Shown: positions 35,680 through 43,501 of the stretch, in pieces | How positions within the stretch are numbered: position 1 is the first letter of the stretch | Layout of the letters: every line of letters starts with the position of its first letter | DNA from: an uncultured Ideonella sp. | Lineage (GTDB): Bacteria; Pseudomonadota; Gammaproteobacteria; Burkholderiales; Burkholderiaceae | DNA length: 48,454 bases | Assembly (NCBI GenBank): GCA_946479475.1 | Contig: CAMLGG010000005.1 | Coordinates: 1-48,454 of the forward strand | Direction: 5' to 3' | Position numbers and translations under genes: made by a program | The notes under the pieces: model-generated | Told to the model about the DNA's origin: nothing | The model's input: only the letters and a program-made list of their open reading frames with translations | Database searches by the model: none

Positions 35680-36824
35680 ATTTCATCAAGTGGGAAATCT
35701 TCGCGGCGGCTTGCATGCTCGTGAGCGCACCGCTTTGCGCGTCGGCGCAGGACGCCGGGGATCGGACCAAGGACACGCTCCAGTTCTACGTCTCCGCTGA
35801 CGGGAGCGACAAGGCTGATGGCCAGAGCCGGAGCACGGCCCTCGCCAGCCTGTCTCGCGTGCAGGAGCTCCTCAAGGCCCGCAAGGGCGGCCCGGCGCCC
35901 AAGCATGTCCAGATCAGCTTCCTTCCCGGCGTCTACCACGGGCAGAGCGTCATGTGGGACTACTATTCCCCGGGCACCGACATCACCATCGAGTCGGCCG
36001 ATCGCCAACCCGGCCGGCATCCGGCGGTGATGGACGCCAAGGGGACTGACGCCACTTCCTTCTTCGTGCTGCGGATCACCGAGAAGTCCGACAGGCCCAT
36101 CCGTACCGCCATCACGATCCGAGGACTGCAGATCTCCAACTACTGCGAGGGGATCAGCCTCGGCGACTGGAAGTCCGTGGCCACCGTCGCGGGCAATACC
36201 ATCGAGGGCAATGTCTTCAGCGAGATCGGGAGCCGGTTCCAGTCTCCCAGTGCGCAGGCCGATGGCAAGAAGAAGCCCATGGGCGATTGCGTTGCCGCCG
36301 TCCGCGTGCAGAACGCCCAGGACAACCTGATCCGCGCGAATACCTTCCGCAATATCCAGAACCTGCCGGCAAAGGAGACCGTCGTCGCCAAGTACGGTCC
36401 CTATCTGCTCCACTCGATCTATCTGTCGAAGGGTGCATCCAACAACCGGATCGAGAAGAACAGCTTCGAAGGCTTCAGCGGATCGCCGGTGCGCATCAGG
36501 GCCCAGTCTGACAACAACAAGGTGATCGACAACCGGTTCTCCAAGCCGGTCTACGTCGATTACCGGCCCGCCGGCTATCGCATCAACGTGGTCTCGCAGT
36601 GGTACTGCAACGAGGCCGTGGAGGCCTGCACCGAGAGGCTGAAGAAGGGCGACTTCGAATGCCCGTCGATAGGCACCGAGATCGTGGGCAACACGCTGGA
36701 GGGCGACCTCGACCTCTACAAGGACGAAAGCCAGAGCCGCAAGGTCGTCTGCCCGCTTCCGGGGCGGCAGGGTGATGCGAGCCTGCCGAAGCTTGACCAC
36801 AACTCTGGCGGGGCAGGCCGCTGA
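35676..36824 (+). CDS. Secreted right-handed parallel beta-helix protein (second copy)
   Basis: A 382-residue protein with a signal peptide (cleavage probably after CASA at about residue 24). The mature start QFYVSADGSDKADGQS mirrors VYVSPKGNDKADGGSP of the protein at 26520, and the body has Asn-rich beta-helix turns (NTIEGNVFSEI, NLIRANTFRNIQN, NRIEKNSFEGFSG, NKVIDNRFSK). A Cys cluster near the C-terminus is also shared. It would be periplasmic or outer-surface; lyase, epimerase or binding roles are possible. It starts in an ATGA overlap with the heparinase-like gene, which supports joint action on the same polymer. Confidence 0.8.
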   Translation: MNFIKWEIFAAACMLVSAPLCASAQDAGDRTKDTLQFYVSADGSDKADGQSRSTALASLSRVQELLKARKGGPAPKHVQISFLPGVYHGQSVMWDYYSPGTDITIESADRQPGRHPAVMDAKGTDATSFFVLRITEKSDRPIRTAITIRGLQISNYCEGISLGDWKSVATVAGNTIEGNVFSEIGSRFQSPSAQADGKKKPMGDCVAAVRVQNAQDNLIRANTFRNIQNLPAKETVVAKYGPYLLHSIYLSKGASNNRIEKNSFEGFSGSPVRIRAQSDNNKVIDNRFSKPVYVDYRPAGYRINVVSQWYCNEAVEACTERLKKGDFECPSIGTEIVGNTLEGDLDLYKDESQSRKVVCPLPGRQGDASLPKLDHNSGGAGR

Positions 36825-36841
36825 AAGACCCGGTCCGGATC

Positions 36842-38590
36842 ATGAGCGACACCCTTTGGCCCGTCCTGATCAAGGCGGACGACATGACCTACGGGTCGAG
36901 CCAGGACGCGTGGACGCGCCTGGTGGCGCTCGTGCAGGAAGAAGACGCGCACGTCGACATCGGCTTCATCCTCAAGCGAGGGGCCCTCGAGGCCGGCCGT
37001 GAAGGCGTGCGTGACTGGGATCGGCGCCACGGTCGCCGCGGCTATTCGTTCTTCAACCATGGATCGGCCCATGCGCGCGACGAGTTCAGCGTGCCGGGCA
37101 CCGATTTCGACGCGCTGTTCCGCGAATTGAGGGCGATGGAGGTGGACACTTTCGGTGCGCCGCTGTCCGGGTTCGGCGCGCCCTACAACGTGCATTGCAA
37201 CGCGGCGGTGGCGAGCTACCAGCGGATGGACCCCCAGGCGTTCGTCTACTACCCGGACATAGGAGAAAGCCACTATGGCGGCGACTGGAGGCACGCCGTT
37301 TCCTTCGACTACCACGTCTCCTTCGAGCGCAAGGAGCAGGGGAACGACCCGGTATTCGAGTACTTCCGCCGAACCCACGCCAAGCGCATGGACGAGCGCC
37401 GCCCGATGGTGCTCCAGATTCATCCGGCGCGATGGTCGAGCTCGGGCTTCGACGAGTTCAGGCGCATCCTGAGGCTGCTGCGTTCAAAGGGTGCCGTCTC
37501 GGTAACGCCGCAGCGGTTCATGGAACTCACCGCCGAACGGCCCGAGCGCCAGGCTCCCGCGGCCCGGCAGACCACCGCAAGGGCCGCAACCCCGGCCGAA
37601 CTGAGCATGCGCGCCGAGGTGGCGGAACTGGGCGGCTGGTTCGTATCCCGGTACGAGCCTGCAGAACTGGACCGTACCCGAGCCGTCATCGAACGCACCC
37701 TGGGCGGCAGCGAGATCATCGGAGATTCGGTGCTGGACTTCGGATGCGGCGCGGGGGATTGGCTGTACCTGCTGGCGGGCCGGTTCGGCTTTCGCAAGCT
37801 GTACGGGATCGAACCCAAGGCGGACACCGCCCGCTGCGCCCAGGCCGCGCTGTCTCACCTGCCGCAAACCGAGGCTCGTGTCTGGGTGGCCAGGGTCGGC
37901 GATGCTGTCGAAGGGCTGACTCCGGTGTCGCTGACCGTCTGCAACCGGGCGCTGACCTACATCAGGCTGCCCGACTATCTGCGGGCCATCGCGGCGGCCG
38001 GGCAGGAACGGTCGCATCACTTCATCGGATATCAGAATTTCTTCTTCTACTGGAAGAGCCTCGGCGCTTCGCTCAAGAAGGGCGATGCCGAGACCGCGAG
38101 GCGGCGTATCTCCGTGCTCACGGCATCGCTGGAGTACATGTGCGGGCTGTCGGAAGGGCGGGCGCACGAACACTTCATGTCGACTCGAGACCTGCGTGCC
38201 GCGCTGCTGGCCGAGGGATATGAGATGGTCCGCGAAGTGCCTGTGGACAGCGACCCCGCCGGCCGCCCCTTGATCGACGGCCTGCTGTTCCGCCCGGCGC
38301 GCCCTGCGGGCTCCGCGCCGAAGATCGAGCTCACCAGCCTGGGCCTGGCGAACGATCTGCGTGCCCGAGGCAGGAAGGTCGACGTGCAGCCGCCTCCTCC
38401 TGCACTGGTGGAGGCGGTGAGGGCCCTGAGACAGCGTGACTATCCCGCCGCCCTGGCGTGCCTGCCTGCGCAAGCGTGCACGCCTGCGCAGCCCACCTTG
38501 GTGATGTCGCATGCGGCGGCCTTGTTCGGCGCTGGTCGGCTGGGCGAGTGCACCGCCTGGCTGAACAGGCACCGGCAGCTCGTGTTCTGA
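36842..38590 (+). CDS. Fusion of NodB-like polysaccharide deacetylase-type domain, SAM methyltransferase and helical tail
   Basis: A 582-residue protein. Residues about 5-230 look like a carbohydrate esterase 4/NodB-like barrel: the metal-binding D13-D14 in IKADDM, H73-x3-H77 in FFNHGSAH, FGAPYN at 111-116 and a late His in LQIHPARW. Residues about 260-500 are a class I methyltransferase with motif I at 297-306 (VLDFGCGAGDW) and YGIEPK. Residues about 510-582 are helical and TPR-like. It may deacetylate and methylate the same sugar, or cap the chain. Both activities are inferred from motifs. No signal peptide. Starts 17 bases after the beta-helix gene. Confidence 0.72.
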   Translation: MSDTLWPVLIKADDMTYGSSQDAWTRLVALVQEEDAHVDIGFILKRGALEAGREGVRDWDRRHGRRGYSFFNHGSAHARDEFSVPGTDFDALFRELRAMEVDTFGAPLSGFGAPYNVHCNAAVASYQRMDPQAFVYYPDIGESHYGGDWRHAVSFDYHVSFERKEQGNDPVFEYFRRTHAKRMDERRPMVLQIHPARWSSSGFDEFRRILRLLRSKGAVSVTPQRFMELTAERPERQAPAARQTTARAATPAELSMRAEVAELGGWFVSRYEPAELDRTRAVIERTLGGSEIIGDSVLDFGCGAGDWLYLLAGRFGFRKLYGIEPKADTARCAQAALSHLPQTEARVWVARVGDAVEGLTPVSLTVCNRALTYIRLPDYLRAIAAAGQERSHHFIGYQNFFFYWKSLGASLKKGDAETARRRISVLTASLEYMCGLSEGRAHEHFMSTRDLRAALLAEGYEMVREVPVDSDPAGRPLIDGLLFRPARPAGSAPKIELTSLGLANDLRARGRKVDVQPPPPALVEAVRALRQRDYPAALACLPAQACTPAQPTLVMSHAAALFGAGRLGECTAWLNRHRQLVF

Positions 38591-38602
38591 CTTCGCCACC
38601 CA

Positions 38603-40612
38603 ATGCCCGGCCTGCTTGGCGATGTCGCGGCGCTGCTGCACGAAGGGCGCAGGGCGCAGGCGCGCTCGCTCGCCCACGAGGCGATGGATCGCGGCGACCG
38701 CGAGGGGCTCGTGGCAGCGGCCCTGGTGGCCTGCCGAGAGCGATTCCTGCCTCTGGCCCGGGCATTGCTCGAGCGGGTCGATCCCGCCGGCGACGACGCC
38801 ACCACCCGATGCCTGCGGATCGAAGTGGCCTGGCGTCTGGGCCTTTCCGACGACGATGTCGCTCCCTGTTCCTTCGAGGGGCTGTCGAGCGCCCAGCGTG
38901 CCGCGCTCCTGCAGCTTGCCATCGAGGGACATCGGCTCGGGGCCATGGCGAGCCTGGTCGAGCTCGAACCGGAGCAGGTACGCCAGGACAAAGTCGTGCG
39001 CCAGGTCGCAGACTATCTTCGCGTCCTGGGCCGCATCGAGGCCGGCGACGGACCCTCCCGGGATGATGCGTGGCGGGTCGTGGTGGCCACCTTGCCGCCG
39101 GAACTGGACAGCGAGTCCACTGGTCGCGTTCGAGCCGTCGACCAGTTGGTGGCCCGCTGGAGGGCCGCGGCGAAGCGCCAGCGATCCTGGTTCCGCCTGA
39201 GGGCGCGCCCGGAGAGGGTTCGTGGCGCGCCACCGGTGATCGACCGCCTGCACGCCGCCGCGGGGCATCTCGGCGAGCCGCCGCCCCAGACCCTGGTCAT
39301 CGTGCCCGACGGCGTGCTGGATCGGCGCAACGCCGGTCACTGGACGGCTGCGCTGGGCACCTGGCAGGACATCCTGGTGCTTGGCCTGCGGGTCCACGAT
39401 CCGGCGACCCTGGAGCCCCCGCTGGTCCCCCTCCTGCAGCGGCATGGCCCGATCGGGGCGGCCGACTGGAGCAGCTGGCACCTCTTGCGCGAACGTGGTG
39501 TCGAGAGCTTCGTGTCCGGCCGCCTGGGGCCGCGGGACCCCATCCCGAACGGTCAGGGACTGTGGCGCGAAGGCGAAGGCATCACGGCACTGGACGACGC
39601 GGTGGGCGCTGTCGAGCTCGGGCTGCGTGCAGGCAGCCTGGGATCGCCTGACGAGGTGCGCGGTGCCTGCCTGGCCGCTGCGAAGGCCACCGTGGTGGAT
39701 GCAAGGTCGCGCTGGCCTGCGCCGATGCCGCCCACCGGAACTTCGCTCGACGAATCTGCTTCGACCGGGAGCGCCGCCCCTGCGCACGCCATGCATGTGG
39801 CCATGGCTGTCGACGACCGGCTGGCCAAGGCGGCGGAGGTCGCGATCGAGTCGTGCCTGCTGCATGCCAGCCTCCCGGTGTGCTTCCACCTGTTGACCCG
39901 AGGCATCGACGAAGCCACGCGCGACCGATGGCTTCGCCTGTTCGGCGATCGCGCCACCCTGTGTTTCCATGCATTCGATGCGGTACGCCACGGCAAGGGC
40001 CTTCACCTCATCGCCCATACCACGGAGTCGACGCTCGATCGATTGCTGCTGCCCCAACTGCTGCCCCGGCTCGAACGGGTGATCTACCTCGACGTGGACC
40101 TGGTCGTCATGGGCGACCTGGCGCCCTTGTGGCGCCTGGCGCTCGGCGACCGCCCGCTGGCGGCCAAGCCGAGCAGCTCCCCGGGCACGGAGTGGGGCAT
40201 CCAGATGATCTATCACGCGCTGTCGGCGCTTCCGGCGGTCGAGGCGGCGGCCTGGCGCCGGGCATTGCACCAGCATGGCGGCCTCGGGTTCAAGGCGTTC
40301 AACGCCGGCGTCCTCGTCATGAACCTCGCCCGGATGAGGCAGGATGGGGCGACAGGCACGATGCTCGGCCTGGTCCGGCATGCAGCGATGAACGACCAGG
40401 ATGCCTTGAACGTCTATGCCGGCACGCGCTATCTGCCGCTCGATCCGTCATGGAACGCGGCGCCACGGCAGGACGACACCGTCGGCGCGAGAATCGTTCA
40501 CTTCGTCGGCCCGGTGAAACCGTGGGATGAGCTCTACATCAGCAGGAAACACGACTACGACCGGGTCAGGCGCCTTGTCGAGCAGCGCCTCGGTCACGCC
40601 GATGGGTCCTAG
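38603..40612 (+). CDS. Family 8 glycosyltransferase with long N-terminal region
   Basis: A 669-residue protein. The C-terminal part (about 395-655) is GT8: HVAMAVDDRLAKAAEVAIES at the start, the metal-binding D497-V-D499 in VIYLDVDLVVMGDL, FNAGVLVMNL at about 566-575, NDQDALNVY, and HFVGPVKPW near the end. These are the galactosyl/glucosyltransferase motifs of the LgtC/RfaJ type. The first roughly 390 residues are Ala/Leu/Arg-rich helical repeats that look TPR-like, then a region I do not recognise. It ends 11 bases inside the next gene. Confidence 0.85.
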   Translation: MPGLLGDVAALLHEGRRAQARSLAHEAMDRGDREGLVAAALVACRERFLPLARALLERVDPAGDDATTRCLRIEVAWRLGLSDDDVAPCSFEGLSSAQRAALLQLAIEGHRLGAMASLVELEPEQVRQDKVVRQVADYLRVLGRIEAGDGPSRDDAWRVVVATLPPELDSESTGRVRAVDQLVARWRAAAKRQRSWFRLRARPERVRGAPPVIDRLHAAAGHLGEPPPQTLVIVPDGVLDRRNAGHWTAALGTWQDILVLGLRVHDPATLEPPLVPLLQRHGPIGAADWSSWHLLRERGVESFVSGRLGPRDPIPNGQGLWREGEGITALDDAVGAVELGLRAGSLGSPDEVRGACLAAAKATVVDARSRWPAPMPPTGTSLDESASTGSAAPAHAMHVAMAVDDRLAKAAEVAIESCLLHASLPVCFHLLTRGIDEATRDRWLRLFGDRATLCFHAFDAVRHGKGLHLIAHTTESTLDRLLLPQLLPRLERVIYLDVDLVVMGDLAPLWRLALGDRPLAAKPSSSPGTEWGIQMIYHALSALPAVEAAAWRRALHQHGGLGFKAFNAGVLVMNLARMRQDGATGTMLGLVRHAAMNDQDALNVYAGTRYLPLDPSWNAAPRQDDTVGARIVHFVGPVKPWDELYISRKHDYDRVRRLVEQRLGHADGS

Positions 40613-42413
40613 CGCCTCGGGCCGGCCCATGCTCGTCAGCTTTGCCTTCGGCGACGAGTACTACCTCGACGCGGCCCGGGTACTCCGAGACGATTGCGAG
40701 CGACACGGGACGCCTCATCACATCGTCGAGGAGAAGCTGCCTGCGGGCACTTCCTGGATAGACGCCTGCCGGCACAAGGTCAGGTTCATCGAGGAATGCC
40801 GGCGTCGCTTCGAAGTGCCGCTGTGGTGGGTCGACGTCGATTGCCGCCTGCTGCGGCCCCTGCCCGAGCTTGGCGGGGACGTGGACCTCGGTTTCTTCCT
40901 TCGCGGCTTTCGGGAGATGCGGCAGTTCGACCCCGTGGCGCTGCCGCGGGTGATCCAGCCTTCCATCCTGTATGTCGGGACGACCCCCGTCGCTCGTCGC
41001 TTCGTCCACCTGATGGCCGAGCGCGAACGTGCGCATGCGGGCAGCGCGACGGATGACTGGTTCATGCAGGAGGCCTGGAGCGCGTTGCCCGAGTCGCCGA
41101 CGGTGGCGGTCCTGTCGCCTCGCATGGTCCAGCTCGAGGATCAGGACCAGGCGAAGGCGATCTTCCGGTTCGGACGCAGCGGTCAGGCATCGGTCTTCAA
41201 GGGACAGGCCGAGCAGCATCCTGTCGAGCTGTTCTCGCCATCCCGGCGCAAGGCCGTTCTGCTTCGCGAGTCGAATCGTGCGCACGACAACGGCGAGCGC
41301 CGCGAAGCCGCCCTGCTCCTGCGCAAGGCCCAGGAGGCCGATCCGGCGGACGAGGCCCTAGCCTACCGTGTCGCGGACGACCTCTACCGGGCGGGAGACC
41401 GCGAACGGGCGCACCGCATCCTCCAGGGGCTGCCACCCTCGGAGACCGGGGGCGATCATCTCGCCCGCTACCGCCTCGAGCGGGCACTGCAGGGGAACGA
41501 CCTTCGTCGCGCGAAACGCTTGGCCGAGACACTCGAGCGCAGCGCCCACGAGGCCGATCGTGCCTGGGCACAGAGCCGCCTGATGCGCATAGAGCTCGCA
41601 CTGAAGGCCAGGCGGTACTGGTGGAAGGCGTCTCGCCTGCCTCGGCTGTGGTGGATGGAAGGCCCCTATCCGGGCAACTTCGGCGACATCCTGAACCCCT
41701 ACGTGGTGGAGAAGCTCACCGGTTTGCCGCCGGTGCGCGTCGAGAAGGGGGAAGGCGTCCTCGCCATCGGCTCGACGATCCGCTTCGCCCGGGACGACAC
41801 CATCGTCTGGGGCGCTGGAACGCCGCGCATGACGGACGCGCTGAACCCGCGCGCCCGCTATGTCGCCGTCCGAGGACCGCTGACGGCACGCCTCGTGGAC
41901 TCTTGCGGCGGCACCGCGCCACGGGTGTTCGGCGACCCCGCCTGCCTGTTGCCGCGGCTGTACAACCCACGCACGAAGTCCTCCCGGCACGCCCTCGGAG
42001 TGGTGCTTCACCATGCCCATCGCGGGCTGCTGAGATTCGGCGACGACGTCAAGGTCATCGACGTGCTGCGAGCCGGATACGAGGGCATCGAGGCCTTCAT
42101 CGACGACGTCTGCCAGTGCGAGCGCATCCTGACTTCTTCGCTCCACGGCCTGATCGTCAGCCACGCGTACGGCATACCGGCGCAATGGTTCACCGTCGTC
42201 GATACGCATTCGCTGGTCCCGGGCGACGGAACCAAGTATCACGACTATCTGATGTCGGTCGGCCTGCCGGCACAGGAGGCCCTGCCCATCCCTGCCGGAA
42301 CGACGGTGGACACGCGGCTCAGGACCGCGGAGACCTTGCCCCTGCGTGCACTCGACCTTGACGCACTCATCGAAGTCGCGCCCTGGCGGGTGAGAAGCGA
42401 GGTGCGTTCTTGA
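40602..42413 (+). CDS. Fusion of GT-A-like domain, TPR linker and polysaccharide pyruvyltransferase
   Basis: A 603-residue protein. Residues 10-210 resemble a nucleotide-diphospho-sugar transferase (LVSFAFGDEYYLDAARVL, a D78-V-D80 metal site in WWVDVDCRLLRPL, STDDW-like ATDDWFMQEAW). Residues about 215-335 are TPR-like helices (AHDNGERREAALLLRKAQEADP). Residues about 343-560 are a PF04230 pyruvyltransferase domain with GNFGDILNPYVVEKL, TIVWGAG, VRGPLTARL, FGDPACLLP and SSLHGLIVSHAYGIPAQW. It could add a sugar and pyruvylate it. ATG at 40602 overlaps the GT8 stop by 11 bases; earlier in-frame codons lie inside the GT8 gene. Confidence 0.8.
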   Translation: MGPSASGRPMLVSFAFGDEYYLDAARVLRDDCERHGTPHHIVEEKLPAGTSWIDACRHKVRFIEECRRRFEVPLWWVDVDCRLLRPLPELGGDVDLGFFLRGFREMRQFDPVALPRVIQPSILYVGTTPVARRFVHLMAERERAHAGSATDDWFMQEAWSALPESPTVAVLSPRMVQLEDQDQAKAIFRFGRSGQASVFKGQAEQHPVELFSPSRRKAVLLRESNRAHDNGERREAALLLRKAQEADPADEALAYRVADDLYRAGDRERAHRILQGLPPSETGGDHLARYRLERALQGNDLRRAKRLAETLERSAHEADRAWAQSRLMRIELALKARRYWWKASRLPRLWWMEGPYPGNFGDILNPYVVEKLTGLPPVRVEKGEGVLAIGSTIRFARDDTIVWGAGTPRMTDALNPRARYVAVRGPLTARLVDSCGGTAPRVFGDPACLLPRLYNPRTKSSRHALGVVLHHAHRGLLRFGDDVKVIDVLRAGYEGIEAFIDDVCQCERILTSSLHGLIVSHAYGIPAQWFTVVDTHSLVPGDGTKYHDYLMSVGLPAQEALPIPAGTTVDTRLRTAETLPLRALDLDALIEVAPWRVRSEVRS

Positions 42414-43501
42414 CCCCGGTCCGCCCGGCAGGCGCTCCTGAGGCAGAGCGGATACAGGTCTTCAACTTCTTCGGCGGCATCAAGTCGCGAGGAATCCCCG
42501 TGTATGCCAGCGAACTCGAAGTGTGTCTCGATCGCCTCGGGGTCGTCCATTGGCAACTGCGCGCGCCGAGATGGATGCGCTCGGCACCCGCCTGGTTGCA
42601 GAACATCTGCTTCGTCCTCTACGAGCAGGTGGTGGCTCCTCTGGCTGCGCGCTGGCGCGGTTGCCGCCTGACGGTCTATCCGTACAACTCGGCCAGCCTG
42701 CTCGATGCCGTGGCGGGACGGTCCGTCGTGGTGATCCATGACCTCATTCCCAATCGGCGAGACAGCCGGGGCCTCGCCGCGTGGTACGTGCAGATCAGCC
42801 AGGCCATCCATGTGGCGCTGGGCAGGCCCGTGGCCACCGTCTCGCGACACACCATGCGCCAATTGGCGAGGATCGATCGTTTTCGAGGGTGCGACAAGTA
42901 CCTTTGGGCCAATCCGTTCTACGCCTTCGAAAACGCGCTGAATGCCGCACCTCATGACGAACCCGCCCCGCGGGCAGGCAAGCGCGTGCTGTTGTGCAGC
43001 GGGATCGGAGCCAACAAGGACTTCAGAGGTGCGCTTCGCCTGCTGCGGTCCCTGGATCCCTCCCCGCCGATCGACGTGCGAATCCTCGGCTTCGGTGACG
43101 AGGCGCACCTGGCACGGCGGCGCCTGGACATGCTGGGACCCGACTGGGAGGGGCGCGTGACCGTCCTGCCTCGCCTGGGACTGGACGAGGCCGTCAACGA
43201 GTTCCGGCACAGCGACCTGGTCTGGGTCCATTCCCGCAACGAAGGCTTCGGGCGGCCGGTCATGGAGGCACGCATGTGCGGACGGCCCGTCCTGGCCAGC
43301 GACATCGGAGCCTTCCGCCAGCTGCGTCGCTTCAGGCGAGTGCACCTTTATCGCGACGATGATTTCGGCAGGGCATTTGCCGCCGCGATGGCCGATGCCT
43401 GCTCTGCCGACGACACGGCGGCTTCCGCGCAACACTTCAATCGCCAGCTCGAGGAAGAGGTCGCGCGGCTGCTATCGACGATGAGGCGGCCGACCGAGTG
43501 A
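42410..43501 (+). CDS. Family 4 glycosyltransferase
   Basis: A 363-residue GT-B enzyme with an N-terminal VFNFFGGIKSRGIPVYASELE, VVVIHDLIPNRRDS and, in the second domain, the donor-site pair in NEGFGRPVMEARMCGRPVLASDIGAF. The start is TTG at 42410, overlapping the previous stop as TTGA; no in-frame ATG lies nearby. This is the last gene of the rightward series. Its final 65 bases overlap the 3' end of the convergent gene at 43437-44699. Confidence 0.85.
   Translation: MTPVRPAGAPEAERIQVFNFFGGIKSRGIPVYASELEVCLDRLGVVHWQLRAPRWMRSAPAWLQNICFVLYEQVVAPLAARWRGCRLTVYPYNSASLLDAVAGRSVVVIHDLIPNRRDSRGLAAWYVQISQAIHVALGRPVATVSRHTMRQLARIDRFRGCDKYLWANPFYAFENALNAAPHDEPAPRAGKRVLLCSGIGANKDFRGALRLLRSLDPSPPIDVRILGFGDEAHLARRRLDMLGPDWEGRVTVLPRLGLDEAVNEFRHSDLVWVHSRNEGFGRPVMEARMCGRPVLASDIGAFRQLRRFRRVHLYRDDDFGRAFAAAMADACSADDTAASAQHFNRQLEEEVARLLSTMRRPTE

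Noticed and set aside
37484..40381. 965-codon open frame on the minus strand
   Set aside because: Antisense to the deacetylase-methyltransferase and GT8 genes; no domain or start context.
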